This document shows, piece after piece, positions 1 to 11,509 of a stretch of DNA of 64,000 bases. This DNA is from Spongilla lacustris (lineage: Eukaryota > Porifera > Demospongiae > Spongillida > Spongillidae). The stretch is taken from contig OX442429.1 of the NCBI GenBank assembly GCA_949361645.1, positions 6,646,290 through 6,710,289 on the forward strand, written 5' to 3'. The first letter of the stretch is position 1, and every line of letters starts with the position of its first letter. The position numbers and the translations under genes are program-made. The notes beneath the pieces are model-generated. The model was not told the DNA's origin. It made no database searches and was given only the letters and a program-made list of their open reading frames with translations.

Positions 1-84
1 CGTATGATACATTCCCTATTTGTGGTCTGGTTCCCAGACTAACCAAAACCTTTTTCATGTACATTTATTGATTTCTGCTTTCAG

Positions 85-3000
85 TTGCATTGGTGATATG
101 CATGTGTGGGAAAATGCAGTTGTCGAGGCAACAGCTGACCGTGTTCAGAACGCTGTGGAGTGGGTGGAGCACCTTCTCCTCCTCCCCAGTCCCGAATCGC
201 CACGCTGCACCATTTTTGAGGTTGTGACTACTGCCCTCAATGAGGAGCAGGTATGCAACAGAATGGCCTCCCTCCTCCCCAGTTATGGAATGTGTTGTTC
301 CCATCCAGGCTGAGTGTGTTTACATGCTTGTCAGTGGACGTATATGCTCCCATGACTACAGCAAGCTTCAGGAACAGGTCTGGTGTCTAGCTGTGGTGTT
401 TGCACTTCTCCACACTTCCACCTTTCTCCCTCATCCCCCCCTACCCCCCACCACCCACCCCCCACCCCCGTAGCTCAAGGCTTCCCCCAGACCCCTGCAC
501 ATTGTGGTGTGTGGTAATTCATGTGCAGCTGCTCTTTGTGAATATGAACAGCTGGCATCAGCTAGTGGAGGAAGGTGGGAGTTTAGGGGTTAAATGGGGG
601 GGGGGAGGCTTGGAGGAGTGCAAAGGAGTGCTAGAGTACCTCTGTAGGCATGGTGGATATGATAGGGATTGGGGAAGTATTTACTAGTATCCTACTCAGC
701 CTTGCCTCTCCCACTGGCCCCTCCCACTGTAGGTGTCACACCTGGGGTCCAGGAGCGGTTTCATTTGACAGCCATTTCACTCCCTCTCGCTCTACGTGTG
801 GCGACAGGGATGACCACAGCTTGGGGACTGAATCAGCTGTTCACACAATGGCTTCAACATGCTATGACCTGCAACTGGTGTGTAAGGAGCTCGATACAGC
901 ACGGAGCCTTCTTGCAGAGGTACTAGTAATGTGTATGCGGGAGGGAGGGAGGGAGGGAGGATGTCAGTTAATTATCTTCAGTCTTGTATGGTTAACAAAA
1001 CCCCCATTTTATTCATTTGCAAGTTTGAAAAGCAAAAACAAAAACAAAAAAAAACTCATCTGCTCTGTGTGTTTGTCTCTATTTCCAAAAGGTGCACACC
1101 TTGCAACTAGAGGCAACATTGGATTGGTTCAGCGTGGCAGGCTCCACTGATGAGCCTTACATCACCTCCGAGGAATGGCTTATGGTACGACAGCGGTCTC
1201 GGTTCCATTGCCCCACCTGTTGGATGTGGCCTTATTATCTGTTAGGCTCATGGCATGCACAGCAGTCGACTGATGTTTGAAGATCTGGTGTTCTCGCTTG
1301 CTTTCAACCACTGTGGAGGTGTGGTCAGGGCTTCCTCATTGCAACAGACAGCAGATCCAGTAAGGGTGTTTGCATGTGGTGGGATGGGGAAGAGGAGCCC
1401 ATGAGAACTTAGCCTTGCCTCTCATAGTTGCCCGGCAACAGTGGGTTGAGGTACACGAGGTACTGCAAGGACTTTGTGCACTTGAGGTAAGCTGTAAAAA
1501 TTGATTGATGCATTCTACTACCTGTATGTGTGTGTCTATGTGCACATGTATGTGTGTATGTTTGCATATGTGTGTGTCTGTGTGTCTATGTGTTATATGT
1601 GTGTGTGTTCATTTTGTACCCAGGCACAAAGGCTGCGTCATTCATGTACAGCTTAGCAATGATGCATTTCAGCAGTACAAGGCAAAGCTGGATGATGTCA
1701 TAAGAAAATACAGAGAAAGGTAAAGTCACCATGTGATAGTCATGTGATAGTTTAAATGAAGTGGTTTATAGTTGGTACCATTTATACATTTGTCAGTATT
1801 AATCATCATTACTAATCATCAGTTATCTAATAATTATTATTATAATTATTATATTGTCATTAGTGAGGTTGGCTGTGTGCAAACTATTTGAATGGTGCTA
1901 GTTGAGTGCTTACCATGGTGCTAGTTGAGTGCTTACCTCTCAACAAGACCGTGTGCAGTGTACACACATATTAAAGCTCATCACATGCAGATGTAGCACC
2001 AAGTTTATATGAAAAGCCACTACATGTACTGTGGTCTGTGCAGGCATGGCATAAAGCGATTAAAATGTTGCCTACGTGCATAGTGGTATAAGTACACAAT
2101 GATATACAGAAGTGCACAAAGGTACACTGAGGTGTATGGAAGCACTGGTGAAGAGGGATAGCTCTGTGGAGCATCTTGCTTTATTTGAAGGTGAACCACA
2201 CCCCTGTGTCAACACAGGCTGGAGTTGCTCATTGGCGGGAGTCGTGCTCTATTTGGAACCATCTTGGAGCAGAGGATTGTGATCATATTGGACACATCAT
2301 CCTCCATGGCTGGACATCTAGACTTTGTGAAGGGCAAAATGAAGAGGCTTATCCAGGTATCCAGGCAACACTATCCTGCTCTCTCCTCCTTTTCCCTACC
2401 TCCTTCAATTTCCCTCTCTTTCACACTATTCCTCTCACTTCCCTCCTCCCCAATTCCTCGCCCTTCACCTCCCCAATTCCTCCCCCTCTCTCCCTACCTC
2501 CTTCAATTTCCCTCTCTTTCACACTATTCCTCTCACTTCCCTCCTCCCCAATTCCTCGCCCTTCACCTCCCCAATTCCTCCCCGTCTCTCCTCCCCAATT
2601 CATCGCCCTTCTCCCCAATTCCTCACCCTCTCTCCTCCCTAATTCTCACCCTCTCTCCTCCCCAGTTCTTCACCCCCTCCCTTCCCCACACCTCCCCACC
2701 ATCTATTATCAACTCCTCCTCCTCCTTCCCCCTCAGGAGCAGTTGGCGCACACAGAGGCATTCACAGTAGTGCAGTTCCACACTTCCATCACCTGCTGGA
2801 GGGAGGGTCTGGTGCCGTCAAACCAGTCTAACCTGCTGGCCATGTGGCAGTGGGTGAGGGGCATGCAGGCTGGTGGGAGCACCAACACTCTGGGGGCACT
2901 GCTAGCCTCCCTGAGGGTCCCTAATGTGCAGGCCTTGTACCTCCTCACCGATGGAAGACCAGACCAGCCAGTGGAGGCCATCTTGGCCAAGGTGCAGCAA

Positions 3001-3719
3001 TGGCAGCAGCCTGGGGTCGTCGTCAATACCATCTCCTTCAACTGTGTGGACCCTGGGGCCAACCACTTTCTTGAGGAGCTTGCTAGGGTGACAGGTGGCA
3101 GGTGAGTGTGAGTGTGAGTGTGTGTGGCCATTCTTGTGGAGTGCTTGTTACAAGCGATGGTTTCTAAAGGTATCATTGCTTCCGTGGTGATCTTGGTGAT
3201 GATGGAAGTCCAGCCTGTTGTGAGGTATGGAAGGTTTGGGCAAGGGATGGTGTGAAGGGGGCAAGGGATGGTGTGAGGGGGGCAAGGGATGGTGTGAGGG
3301 AGGCAAGGGATGGTGTGAGATAGGCAAGGGATGGTGTGAGGGGCAAGGGATGGTGTGAGGGAGGCAAGGGATGGTGTGAGGGAGGCAAGGGATGGTGTGA
3401 GGGAGGCAAGGGATGGTGTGAGGGGGCATTAAGGGATGGTGTGATTTAGAATTTACTCTACTGGTCTAGAACGTAGATATCCAGAAGGTGAGGGATGAGC
3501 TCACTCTAGCTCAGCAGGAGCTGGCTAAGGCTGCACAGCTGCACCAGCAGTGCAGGGAGTTGTGTGAGGGAGGCGGGGCCTCTTCCCCAGTCCCACATTT
3601 GGGAGTTCGGAGGACGACACATGCAGTTAACCTCAGGTATGGCAAAAGGTTGTCTTGCCACTTTAATCATGTTTCATGCTCTGGTCTGCTTGTTAGGTCC
3701 TTCCTGTCATCAGAAAGGC

Positions 3720-3786
<67 letters not shown>

Positions 3787-6700
3787 GTGTGTGTGTGTGT
3801 GTGTGCAGTGTGTGTGTGTGGTGTGTGTATGTATATATTTGTATCAATTAATGTTCACCACTCTGTATTCTCAGATGGTTGAGATCAAATAGCCTCTCAG
3901 CCAAAAAGCTGATACCCGTGGACATCTGCAGCTTGGAACAACCAAACACGTCCCAGCTAACATTGACTGTCACCACGGCTACTGGAACAGTCAATGCTCA
4001 CAACTCAAGCCCCACCCACAAACAGTCTCCACCAACTCCACCCAGTCCCACCCACCACCACGCCCCCCTCATCCTGCCCAGCTCCGCCCACCAACGCACC
4101 CCTCTTAAATCACCATCCCCTTCCTCCACTGAAGACCTCAAAGGCTACAAGGGTCAGCTAGAGAGGCAGATTGAGGCATACTGGAGCAGGCTCAGCTGCT
4201 TGGCCTGGCACTCCCTCCCTCCCCAGGTGAGGGTGAAGGTGAGGAGCCTGATCCCCCGAGGGAAGCCCTCCTCATACAGGCATAACAGGGCCCTCCTGCA
4301 CAAGGCTCTCTCGGAGGCCAATTGGCCCTGCCCACAACAGAACTTCATCCTTATTGAAGAGCAGATCTCTCAGGCCCAGTCCTACCTTGAGTGGTGCATA
4401 TCTCTTTTGGAGGAGAAGGGTTCGCCATCTCTGTCGTCAAAGCGTCCCCAAGCCTCTCGTTCTGCCCAGGCTCACAGCACATCTCCACTGACTGCCACCA
4501 GAGTGCCATCTAGATATATGTCACACTTGGCAACCAGCAGAATGAAGGGTCAAGTGGTGGTAGCAAGATCAGACATTGACAGATTATACTATCCAAGTGA
4601 GCCTCATAACCCATCAAAGTCCTTGGTAGTTATTAATGAACACCTCATTGATCACCTCATTTCTCAGTAGTTATTAATGATCACCTCATTCCTCAGTAGT
4701 TATTAATGACAGCTCATTCCTCTAGTTATTAATGATGACATCATTCCACAGTAGTTATTAATGATACACCTCATTCCTCAGTAGTTATTAATGATCATCT
4801 CATTCCTGAAGTACTTCTTAGTACACCTGTCAATGGCACGTTTTACAGGCACCACATGTCTCAGTACTGTAACACACTCACATGTGTGCAAATGCACTCC
4901 CACAGGTGTGGTTTTGGATTACGTCCGAACGTGTCACGTCTCTGTGCAGTTTGCAGATGGACGTCAACAGTTGACCAACACTCGTCATGTCTTCCCTATT
5001 GGAGGAAAAGCCGCATTGTGCCACACCTTCCAGCCTGGGGACTGCGTCTTGGTTGGACTGGGGACCTCCATGGCAGGGCTGCCTATGTCCCATACCGGTA
5101 CACGGGCCCGGTATGTGCCCGGGATTGTGGAGGCTGTAGACTTGAGGAGGGAGAACTTTGTCACATGCCGCGTTAACACTTTTAGTTGTCATGGCATCGT
5201 GACCACGTCCAGGAAGCAGCTCATCAAAATTCCATACTCCTGTTACGCTGAAGCGTGCAGGTCAGGGGTGGATGGGATGGGGAAGAGGACACAGGCTAGG
5301 GGACAATATGGAATAATACGGTCCAGAAGTTGGCATGAGAACGGGTTGCAAAAGTGCTGGAAAAGTGTGCTGGACAAAGAAGTGGGCACTGTTTGGAGTT
5401 TCACACCAAGCCAGGAAGTCAAAGAAGCTTTCAAAACAAGTGAAAAGGGTCCCTTTCTGGGTACTGTTGTGCCAAAGAGCCAACATGAACAAATGGACTC
5501 GAAAGTAAAACAACAGCTCACTTCAGAAGGACAAGAGAATGAAAGGGAGCGTTCTAAGCAAGGTGCATGTGGTGTGATAAGGAGTGAGGTGGGGACTGCT
5601 ATTGAAGTGCAGGACAAGCCACAAAGGAGTGAGGTGGGGACTGCTATTGAAGTGCAGGACAAGCCACAAAGGAGTGAGGTGGGGACTGCTATTGAAGTGC
5701 AGGACAAGCCACAAAGGAGTGAGGTGGGGACTGCTATTGAAGTGCAGGACAAGCCACAAAGGAGTGAGGTGGGGACTGCTATTGAAGTGCAGGACAAGCC
5801 ACAAAGGAGTGAGGTGGGGACTGCTATTGAAGTGCAGGACAAGCCACAAAGGAGTGAGGTGGGGACTGCTATTGAAGTGCAGGACAAGCCACAAAGGAGT
5901 GAGGTGGGGACTGCTATTGAAGTGCAGGACAAGCCACAAAGGAGTGAGGTGGGGACTGCTATTGAAGTGCAGGACAAGCCACAAAGGAGTGAGGTGGGGA
6001 CTGCTATTGAAGTGCAGGGCAAGCCACAAAGGAGTGAGGTGGGGACTGCTATTGAAGTGCAGGACAAGCCACAAAGGAGTGAGGTGGGGACTGCTATTGA
6101 AGTGCAGGGCAAGCCACAAAGGAGTGAGGTGGGGACTGCTATTGAAGTGCAGGACAAGCCACAAAGGAGTGAGGTGGGGACTGCTATTGAAGTGCAGGGC
6201 AAGCCACAAAGGAGTGAGGTGGGGACTGCTATTGAAGTGCAGGACAAGCCACAAAGTGAAGCAATTAGTGGAGTGCAAGTAGAGGCAGTTGCTGGAGGGA
6301 GGGTCTTGAGACAGGAGGGGCCCCAGGAGGTGCAGGATGGGCCCCAGGAGGTGCAGGATGGGCCCCAGGGGGTGCAGGATGGGCCCCAGGGGGTGCAGGA
6401 TGGGCCCCAGGGGGTGCAGGATGGGCCCCAGGGGGTGCAGGATGGGCCCCAGGGGGTGCAGGATGGGCCCCAGGGGGTGCAGGATGGGCCCCAGGGGGTG
6501 CAGGATGGGCCCCAGGGGGTGCAGGATGGGCCCCAGGGGGTGCAGGATGGGCCCCAGGGGGTGCAGGAGGGGCCACAGAAGATTAAGACCACAGCAGGAG
6601 ACAATGCAGTAGGGGACATGATATGTGATAACCTGCCTGTGCAGCCTGGAGTGGAAGGTACATCGGTGCTCCACCCACAGCCAGTGGAGGTGTGGAGAAG

Positions 6701-9258
6701 TGTCTCTTCACTGGAGAAGCAGTTGGACAATGGCATGCAGCAGCTAGGGGGGCACTTGGATCAGCTAGGGGGGCACCTGGATCAGCTGGGGGGCCAAGTG
6801 GCCAGTCTGCTGTCACGGCAGGTCAAGGTAGATGAGATGCTCCAAAGACTGGTCTCTGAGGAACAAAGCGCCCTTGCAACCATGGGTGGTCGGTCTGTTG
6901 TGAGAAATGGTGAGTTGCATCTGTAGGATGAGTAAAACCTGCAACGTGCAAAGTTGTAATGGAGGCATTGTTGTCCTCTACCTTTTTACTTACTGCTCCC
7001 CTTCCCTGTAGCATTCCTTCCCTCGCCCGTGGGGAAGTCCCCTGAAGTGGCCAGCCAGGCAGTGATGGCTGTTGTTGATGTTTACGACCAATCAGTTAAC
7101 ACCGAGTCATCGAAGGAGGACAGAGTGGTTGGAACCGATCCAATTACCGAGTCTCGTGGAGTTGGAACAGAGTGGTACGACTCAGTCAACAGCAGTCAGG
7201 CATGCCAACACTGCAGACAGCAGGCCCTGGGCTCTCAGACATCGCACTATGCGCCACTTTTGGCAAGTAGTAATGGGAGGGGCATTGGGAGGGACAGTGG
7301 GACGGTCCAATCGTGTGGCAGCTGTGTGATGAATGCAAGTAGAAATCTAACAATGAGTGGCGGCTGTGCAACCAAGGGAGGGAAGAAGAGAAAAATCCGG
7401 ATCAAGTCATTAAGCAGTATGAGCAGTAGGAAGGCTAACCAAGTGGTGCCTGTGGACGATTGTCAGGTAGTAGTTTGTGATGTGAAGAACCTTCAGGTGA
7501 ACAATAATCAGCAAGATGGTGATCAGGTGAGAGGCAGCAGAGCAGGTGATGATCAGGTGGTAGGCAGCAGAGCAGGTGATGATCAGGTGAGAGGCAACAG
7601 AGCAGGTGATGATCAGGTGAGAGGCAGCAGATCAGGTGATGATCAGGCGGGAGGCAGCAGAGCAGGTGATGATCAGGTGAGAGGCAGCAGAGCAGGTGAT
7701 GATCAGGTACTGGTGCTAGACCATAACAAGGTGATGATCGCTAAGAGGGTGGAGGATGTTACCAAAGAATGCAACATGGTGGACAAATGCATGGTTGGAG
7801 TTGAAGCAAGTGGTGAGACAGCCATTAGTGAACACAACAGCACACATCCTGGCATGCGTGCACCTCCTGCTACAGATGGGGCTGAGGCTTGGTTGCCAAG
7901 CAGCACCCCTCTTGCCAAGGCCACTCAAACCGAACACAAAGGCACTATTGTTGGCATGGAAACAGAACCACTAGTTGTGGGGCAGGCACCCAGCGCATGC
8001 TCGTGTGTTGTGGGTCCCTCTTCCAAGTTGGACACTGCCAGAGACACCATATCAACGGACAGCCATCACACGGCTGCCCTTCTCGTTGGCCAGACTGTCT
8101 TGGCACGATGGCCGGACAGAGGCTGGTATTATTGGGCCCGCGTACTAAGGTGTGAAGAGGGTGGAGCCTGGTACCTGCTGGAGGCCGAGGGGGACAATGA
8201 AACAATCCACTCTTCAGACATTGTTATCCGTAATAGCCCTGTACCCTCTTCCTTCAAGGTAAATTGGTAGGATGTGCCCTGCCTTTGCAACTAGTGCCCA
8301 GTCCCTCCTTCCAGGTAGGAGATACGGTGTTAGCCTGCCATCCAAGCTATGAAGGCTGCCATGTTCCAGGCAAGTATAGTTATTGCCCATCTACCTATCC
8401 ATTAACCCCTTCTACCTGTCCTTTCCTTCCTACCCCTTCTCTGTCCCTTCTACCCGTCACAACAGGCCACATCACAGAGGTCAACAAGCATCAGGTCATA
8501 GTCTGTCTCTATGACGATGCTCTGGTTCAGTGCTCAGCGCAGGATGTCTACCCCCTCTCCCCCCAAAAGCATCAGGAGGACCTGAGGTGCATAGTGGAGA
8601 GGGAACACTCACTGGTGGGCAAGGCGGTGATCGCCCGAAGGGACTCCGACGGCCTCTTCTATCCCGGGAAGGTGTTGAAGCACCTGGCATTCCCGCAGGT
8701 GTATCTGATTGGTTGGAAGAGTGGCAGCACGCAAGAGCAGGTGAAATGAGCCCAATGTGTTGCAAAATGAAATGTAAACTGAGACGTGCACACACTCCAT
8801 CCCCCTGATGTCGTTGACCACAACAGAGCGGGTGTCATTTGTTTGGACCAATGACAAAGCGCCACTCACTGAAAGAAGGAGACAGCGTGTTGGCCCTTGC
8901 CAGCACATGTGAGTACATTCTCTTTAATTGGTACTTAGGCTGGATTATCTGTAATTTCTCCTCCGTTTCCATAACAACAATACAGCATATGGCATGTGCA
9001 TGCCTGGTCAGGTTGTGGGGACACACAAAGGGAAACTGGAGGTGGAGTTTTGTGATGGACAAATGTAAGCCACAACACAGACACACAGACACATGCTGCT
9101 GGATTGCCATGATAACAATCACCTCTTGTGTAAACAGTCAGCTGGTACCGCCCACATACTGCTTCAGGATCACCAAGAAGTACTATGAAGCTGCAGTGGA
9201 GTACATAGCATTGAAGGTACAGGACGAACTGCAGCAACACACAGCCGAGGGTCACTAA
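85..9258 (+). CDS. VWA3A/B-like protein: VWA domain plus Tudor-like (DUF4537) modules, 20 exons, 5' end outside window
   Basis: Exons that keep frame across GT/AG sites: 85-250, 309-377, 474-574, 733-919, 1092-1195, 1263-1359, 1428-1486, 1624-1719, 2218-2356, 2737-3101, 3170-3224, 3470-3636, 3875-4596, 4906-6909, 7012-8258, 8315-8369, 8466-8740, 8827-8908, 8986-9064, 9138-9258 (stop). Exon 9 carries the MIDAS motif ILDTSSSM and exon 10 the rest of a VWA fold (ALYLLTDGRPD, VNTISFN, TGGR). An earlier VWA-like end lies in exons 2-4 (LHIVVCGN, SASGGR). Later exons hold repeated Tudor-like modules typical of VWA3B/DUF4537: VVVARSDIDRLYYP, LVGQTVLARWPDRGWYY, VGDTVLACHPSYEGC, KAVIARRDSDGLFYPG, LKEGDSVLALAS. 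Introns are mostly 50-350 nt. The 1092-1195/1263 junction uses a weak donor and is the least certain. VWA3 proteins are poorly characterised; metal-dependent adhesion-type binding and peptide binding are inferred from domains only. N-terminal exons lie before position 1. Confidence 0.82.
2384..2736 (+). repeat. Intronic polypyrimidine repeat ending at a 3' splice site
   Basis: This C/T-rich tandem array, built on CCTCCCCAATTCCTC-like units including a duplicated block of about 110 bp, fills most of the 380-nt intron between VWA3 exons 9 and 10 and runs into the acceptor at 2736. Confidence 0.85.
3233..3440 (+). repeat. Intronic minisatellite, about 21-bp unit
   Basis: About nine copies of a unit containing GGCAAGGGATGGTGTGAGG fill the intron between VWA3 exons 11 and 12. 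Confidence 0.9.
3721..3832 (+). repeat. (TG)n microsatellite
   Basis: An alternating TG tract of more than 100 bp, interrupted twice by GCAG, lies in the VWA3 intron 3637-3874. Confidence 0.97.
5581..6256 (+). repeat. Coding minisatellite, 15 copies of a 45-bp unit, in the VWA3-like gene
   Basis: Fifteen head-to-tail 45-bp units each encode RSEVGTAIEVQDKPQ. The only coding variation is D to G in alternating copies near the 3' end (units 10, 12 and 14). The near-identity at DNA level means recent expansion or homogenisation. Because 45 is a multiple of 3, long ORFs also appear in other frames and on the minus strand; these are shadows. Confidence 0.97.
6312..6572 (+). repeat. Coding minisatellite, about 12 copies of a 21-bp unit
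   Basis: Directly after the 45-bp array, the same exon carries about twelve 21-bp units encoding VQDGPQG (first copies VQDGPQE). The unit is GC-rich with a GGGCCCCAGGGGG core. It stays in frame and leads into a predicted coiled-coil/heptad stretch (LDNGMQQLGGHLDQLGGH...). Confidence 0.95.
7520..7710 (+). repeat. Coding tandem repeat, 30-bp unit (RAGDDQVRGS), about 6 copies
   Basis: Exon 15 of the VWA3-like gene contains a third in-frame array of a 30-bp unit encoding RAGDDQVRGS with small substitutions. It lies in a low-complexity linker before the Tudor-like module at about 8080-8215. Confidence 0.9.
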
Positions 9259-9409
9259 CACAGCCGAGGGTCACTAACACAACAAACAACTCAACAAAAG
9301 CATCCTTCTTTTGAACGTGATTGGCTACATTCTTAGGACCATTAGCTCACGATTGCACAGTGCAATATATACACACAAACACGCAACATGAAGGTACTAC
9401 ACACATGTA

Positions 9410-9886
9410 TCAGGATTTGTTCTGGCAGACAGCACCAGAGTACTCTTGGGAACAGTCGCATGAGTAGCTGTCTAGGTGCCTCACACACACCCCATGTCCA
9501 CTGCAAGGTGCTGGAAGGTATGGTTGCCATAGCGATTTATAAAGTCCATCCTTGTGCCAAGGTTTTCCTAAAATTGGTTGGTTGAAACTCTTTAGAGTGA
9601 TCAAAAGAGAACCACTAACTAACTTTTCCCGGTCCAATGGAGAAGGAAGGCATCTTTAAGGATGTCCTCACTTAAATGTTGGTTCCACCCTAAGCCTAAG
9701 CAGATAACGCATAGAAGTGGGCACTAAATAGAACAAGAGCTGGACACACCGTTTACATTCCACCGAGGGTCCAAGCGGTCCCACTGGTTGTAACCAATCA
9801 GAAGCATGATGGGCTGTGTCCCCAACATCCACAAGGGCTCCCTGGCATGCTGGTCAGAGAACCAATGATGTAACACACATAGGTAT

Positions 9887-9929
<43 letters not shown>

Positions 9930-9950
9930 CCAGGGATTTACTGCTCCTCC

Positions 9951-9985
<35 letters not shown>

Positions 9986-10603
9986 GGTTTGCCCCTAATT
10001 TGACTAACCCACCCCCTGGTTTACACATGATGCCATGTCAAAATAAAACTACATGGCATGCCATTTAACGGAAGACTTTTATTTTTGCCTACCCCTTATA
10101 TTTATATATATTCCGAAACCCACCCCCTGTTGCAAACTTGGTAGTAAATCTCTGCATACACATGCACACACACATACACGTGCACACATAAACATACACA
10201 CCTCCTTCATCCAGTAAAGCACCTCCTTGTGAATCATCTTCTGACGCCAAAGATCAAGGTTAACCCCGTAGACACCAGCATTAAAGGTAGGGTGATCATT
10301 CTTGAATGACCTTTTATACCTGGGTACAAACAAGGGTGTGTGGTCAATAACATTTGAATAGTCTCCAAGCGTGGCACACAACCTCTCTCTGAACATGGCC
10401 ATCACTTTATCTCCAAACACATCTCCATAGGTGGGGCTACCCCTCTCCACCACAGCAAGCAGCTGCTGGGATGAAGCCACACTCCCCCACAGCAGAGAGA
10501 TGTCAGACTGAACCACCACATCAGCATCCAGGTACAGCGCCCTCTTCAGGCCCGGGAACAGCCGGGCAAACCAGAACCGAGCAAAGTTTGCCTCACTGGC
10601 TAG
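9410..10603 (-). CDS. Glycosyltransferase family 8 with C-terminal EGF-like segment, 5' end in assembly gap
   Basis: Exons on the minus strand: 10603-10202 (5' side cut by the N run), 9837-9750, 9695-9624, 9567-9410 (stop). Frame is continuous across all three joins. The first exon shows the GT8 donor-sugar and metal site YLDADVVVQSD and the conserved FNAGVYGVNLDLWR. Later exons show GTQPIMLLIG, RWNVNGLG and LLHWTGKRKPW, all classic GT8 C-terminal landmarks. This should be a retaining glycosyltransferase of the secretory pathway; acceptor unknown. After the catalytic domain comes CSGHGVCVRHLDSYSCDC...C, an EGF-like pattern with five of six cysteines (the first is missing). The N-terminus, including any signal anchor, lies in or beyond the gap. 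Intron 9836-9751 flank and the others are under 370 nt. Confidence 0.82.
9888..9982. repeat. (CA)n followed by poly(C) tract of about 30 bp
   Basis: A CA dinucleotide run at about 9889-9925 is followed by an uninterrupted C run at about 9953-9982 inside the GT8 intron. It is one of about a dozen long C or G homopolymers in this window. Confidence 0.95.
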
Positions 10604-10803
10604 NNNNNNNNNNNNNNNNNNNNNNNNNNNNNNNNNNNNNNNNNNNNNNNNNNNNNNNNNNNNNNNNNNNNNNNNNNNNNNNNNNNNNNNNNNNNNNNNN
10701 NNNNNNNNNNNNNNNNNNNNNNNNNNNNNNNNNNNNNNNNNNNNNNNNNNNNNNNNNNNNNNNNNNNNNNNNNNNNNNNNNNNNNNNNNNNNNNNNNNNN
10801 NNN
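10604..10803. other. Assembly gap (about 200 N)
   Basis: The run of N interrupts the GT8 gene upstream of LASEANFARFW. The length is probably nominal. Confidence 1.
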
Positions 10804-11010
10804 GCAATTACAGCTACTGTATCTTTTTCAATTGATCGACAGGGCTTAATAAAGAGGTACCATTTATGTTGTATATGATGACATCATATCACACATATGG
10901 TCAGATGTACGATAACTGCTGCTGGAGATATACGGCTGTCTCCACCTTTTCCATCTACCTCTATATAGTTTCTTAGGTTATAGAACTTGACTTCATTATT
11001 GTACTTTATA

Positions 11011-11326
11011 ATGCCATGTACATGTATAATGCCATGTACATGTATACTGCCATGTACACGTATAATGCCATGTACATGTATAATGCCATGTACATGTATA
11101 ATGCCATGTACACGTATAATGCCATGTACATGTATAATGCCATGTACACGTATAATGCCATGTACATGTATAATGCCATGTACACGTATAATGCCATGTA
11201 CATGTATAATGCCATGTACATGTATAATGCCATGTACACGTATAATGCCATGTACATGTATACTGCCATGTACACGTATAATGCCATGTACATGTATAAT
11301 GCCATGTACACGTATAATGACGTACA
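11011..11326. repeat. 18-bp satellite, about 17 copies
   Basis: The unit is ATAATGCCATGTACATGT, with an alternative ending ACACGT in about every second copy and two units starting ATACTG. Long ORFs in this stretch on both strands are repeat artefacts. Confidence 0.97.
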
Positions 11327-11509
11327 CAGTACATAATTATAGCAGTGAAGTGGTTAAAAGACAAGCCAATTGGACTTGCAATTAGATTGATAAAGATCTC
11401 TTCAACAAAAATACCTATATTGCAGCCTGGACAGCCCCTCCCCCTTCAGTACTTATCTCATCACGCAGCCCCTCCCCCTTATCAGTCATGTGCAGCCCCT
11501 CCCCCTCAC

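Noticed and set aside
5243..6736. 497-codon and 383-codon minus-strand ORFs opposite the VWA3 repeats
   Set aside because: They are translations of the 45-bp and 21-bp arrays, whose lengths are multiples of three; the plus frame continues into conserved modules and correct splice sites.
10884..11385. Several ORFs of 100-147 codons in the 18-bp satellite
   Set aside because: Pure repeat translation in all frames.
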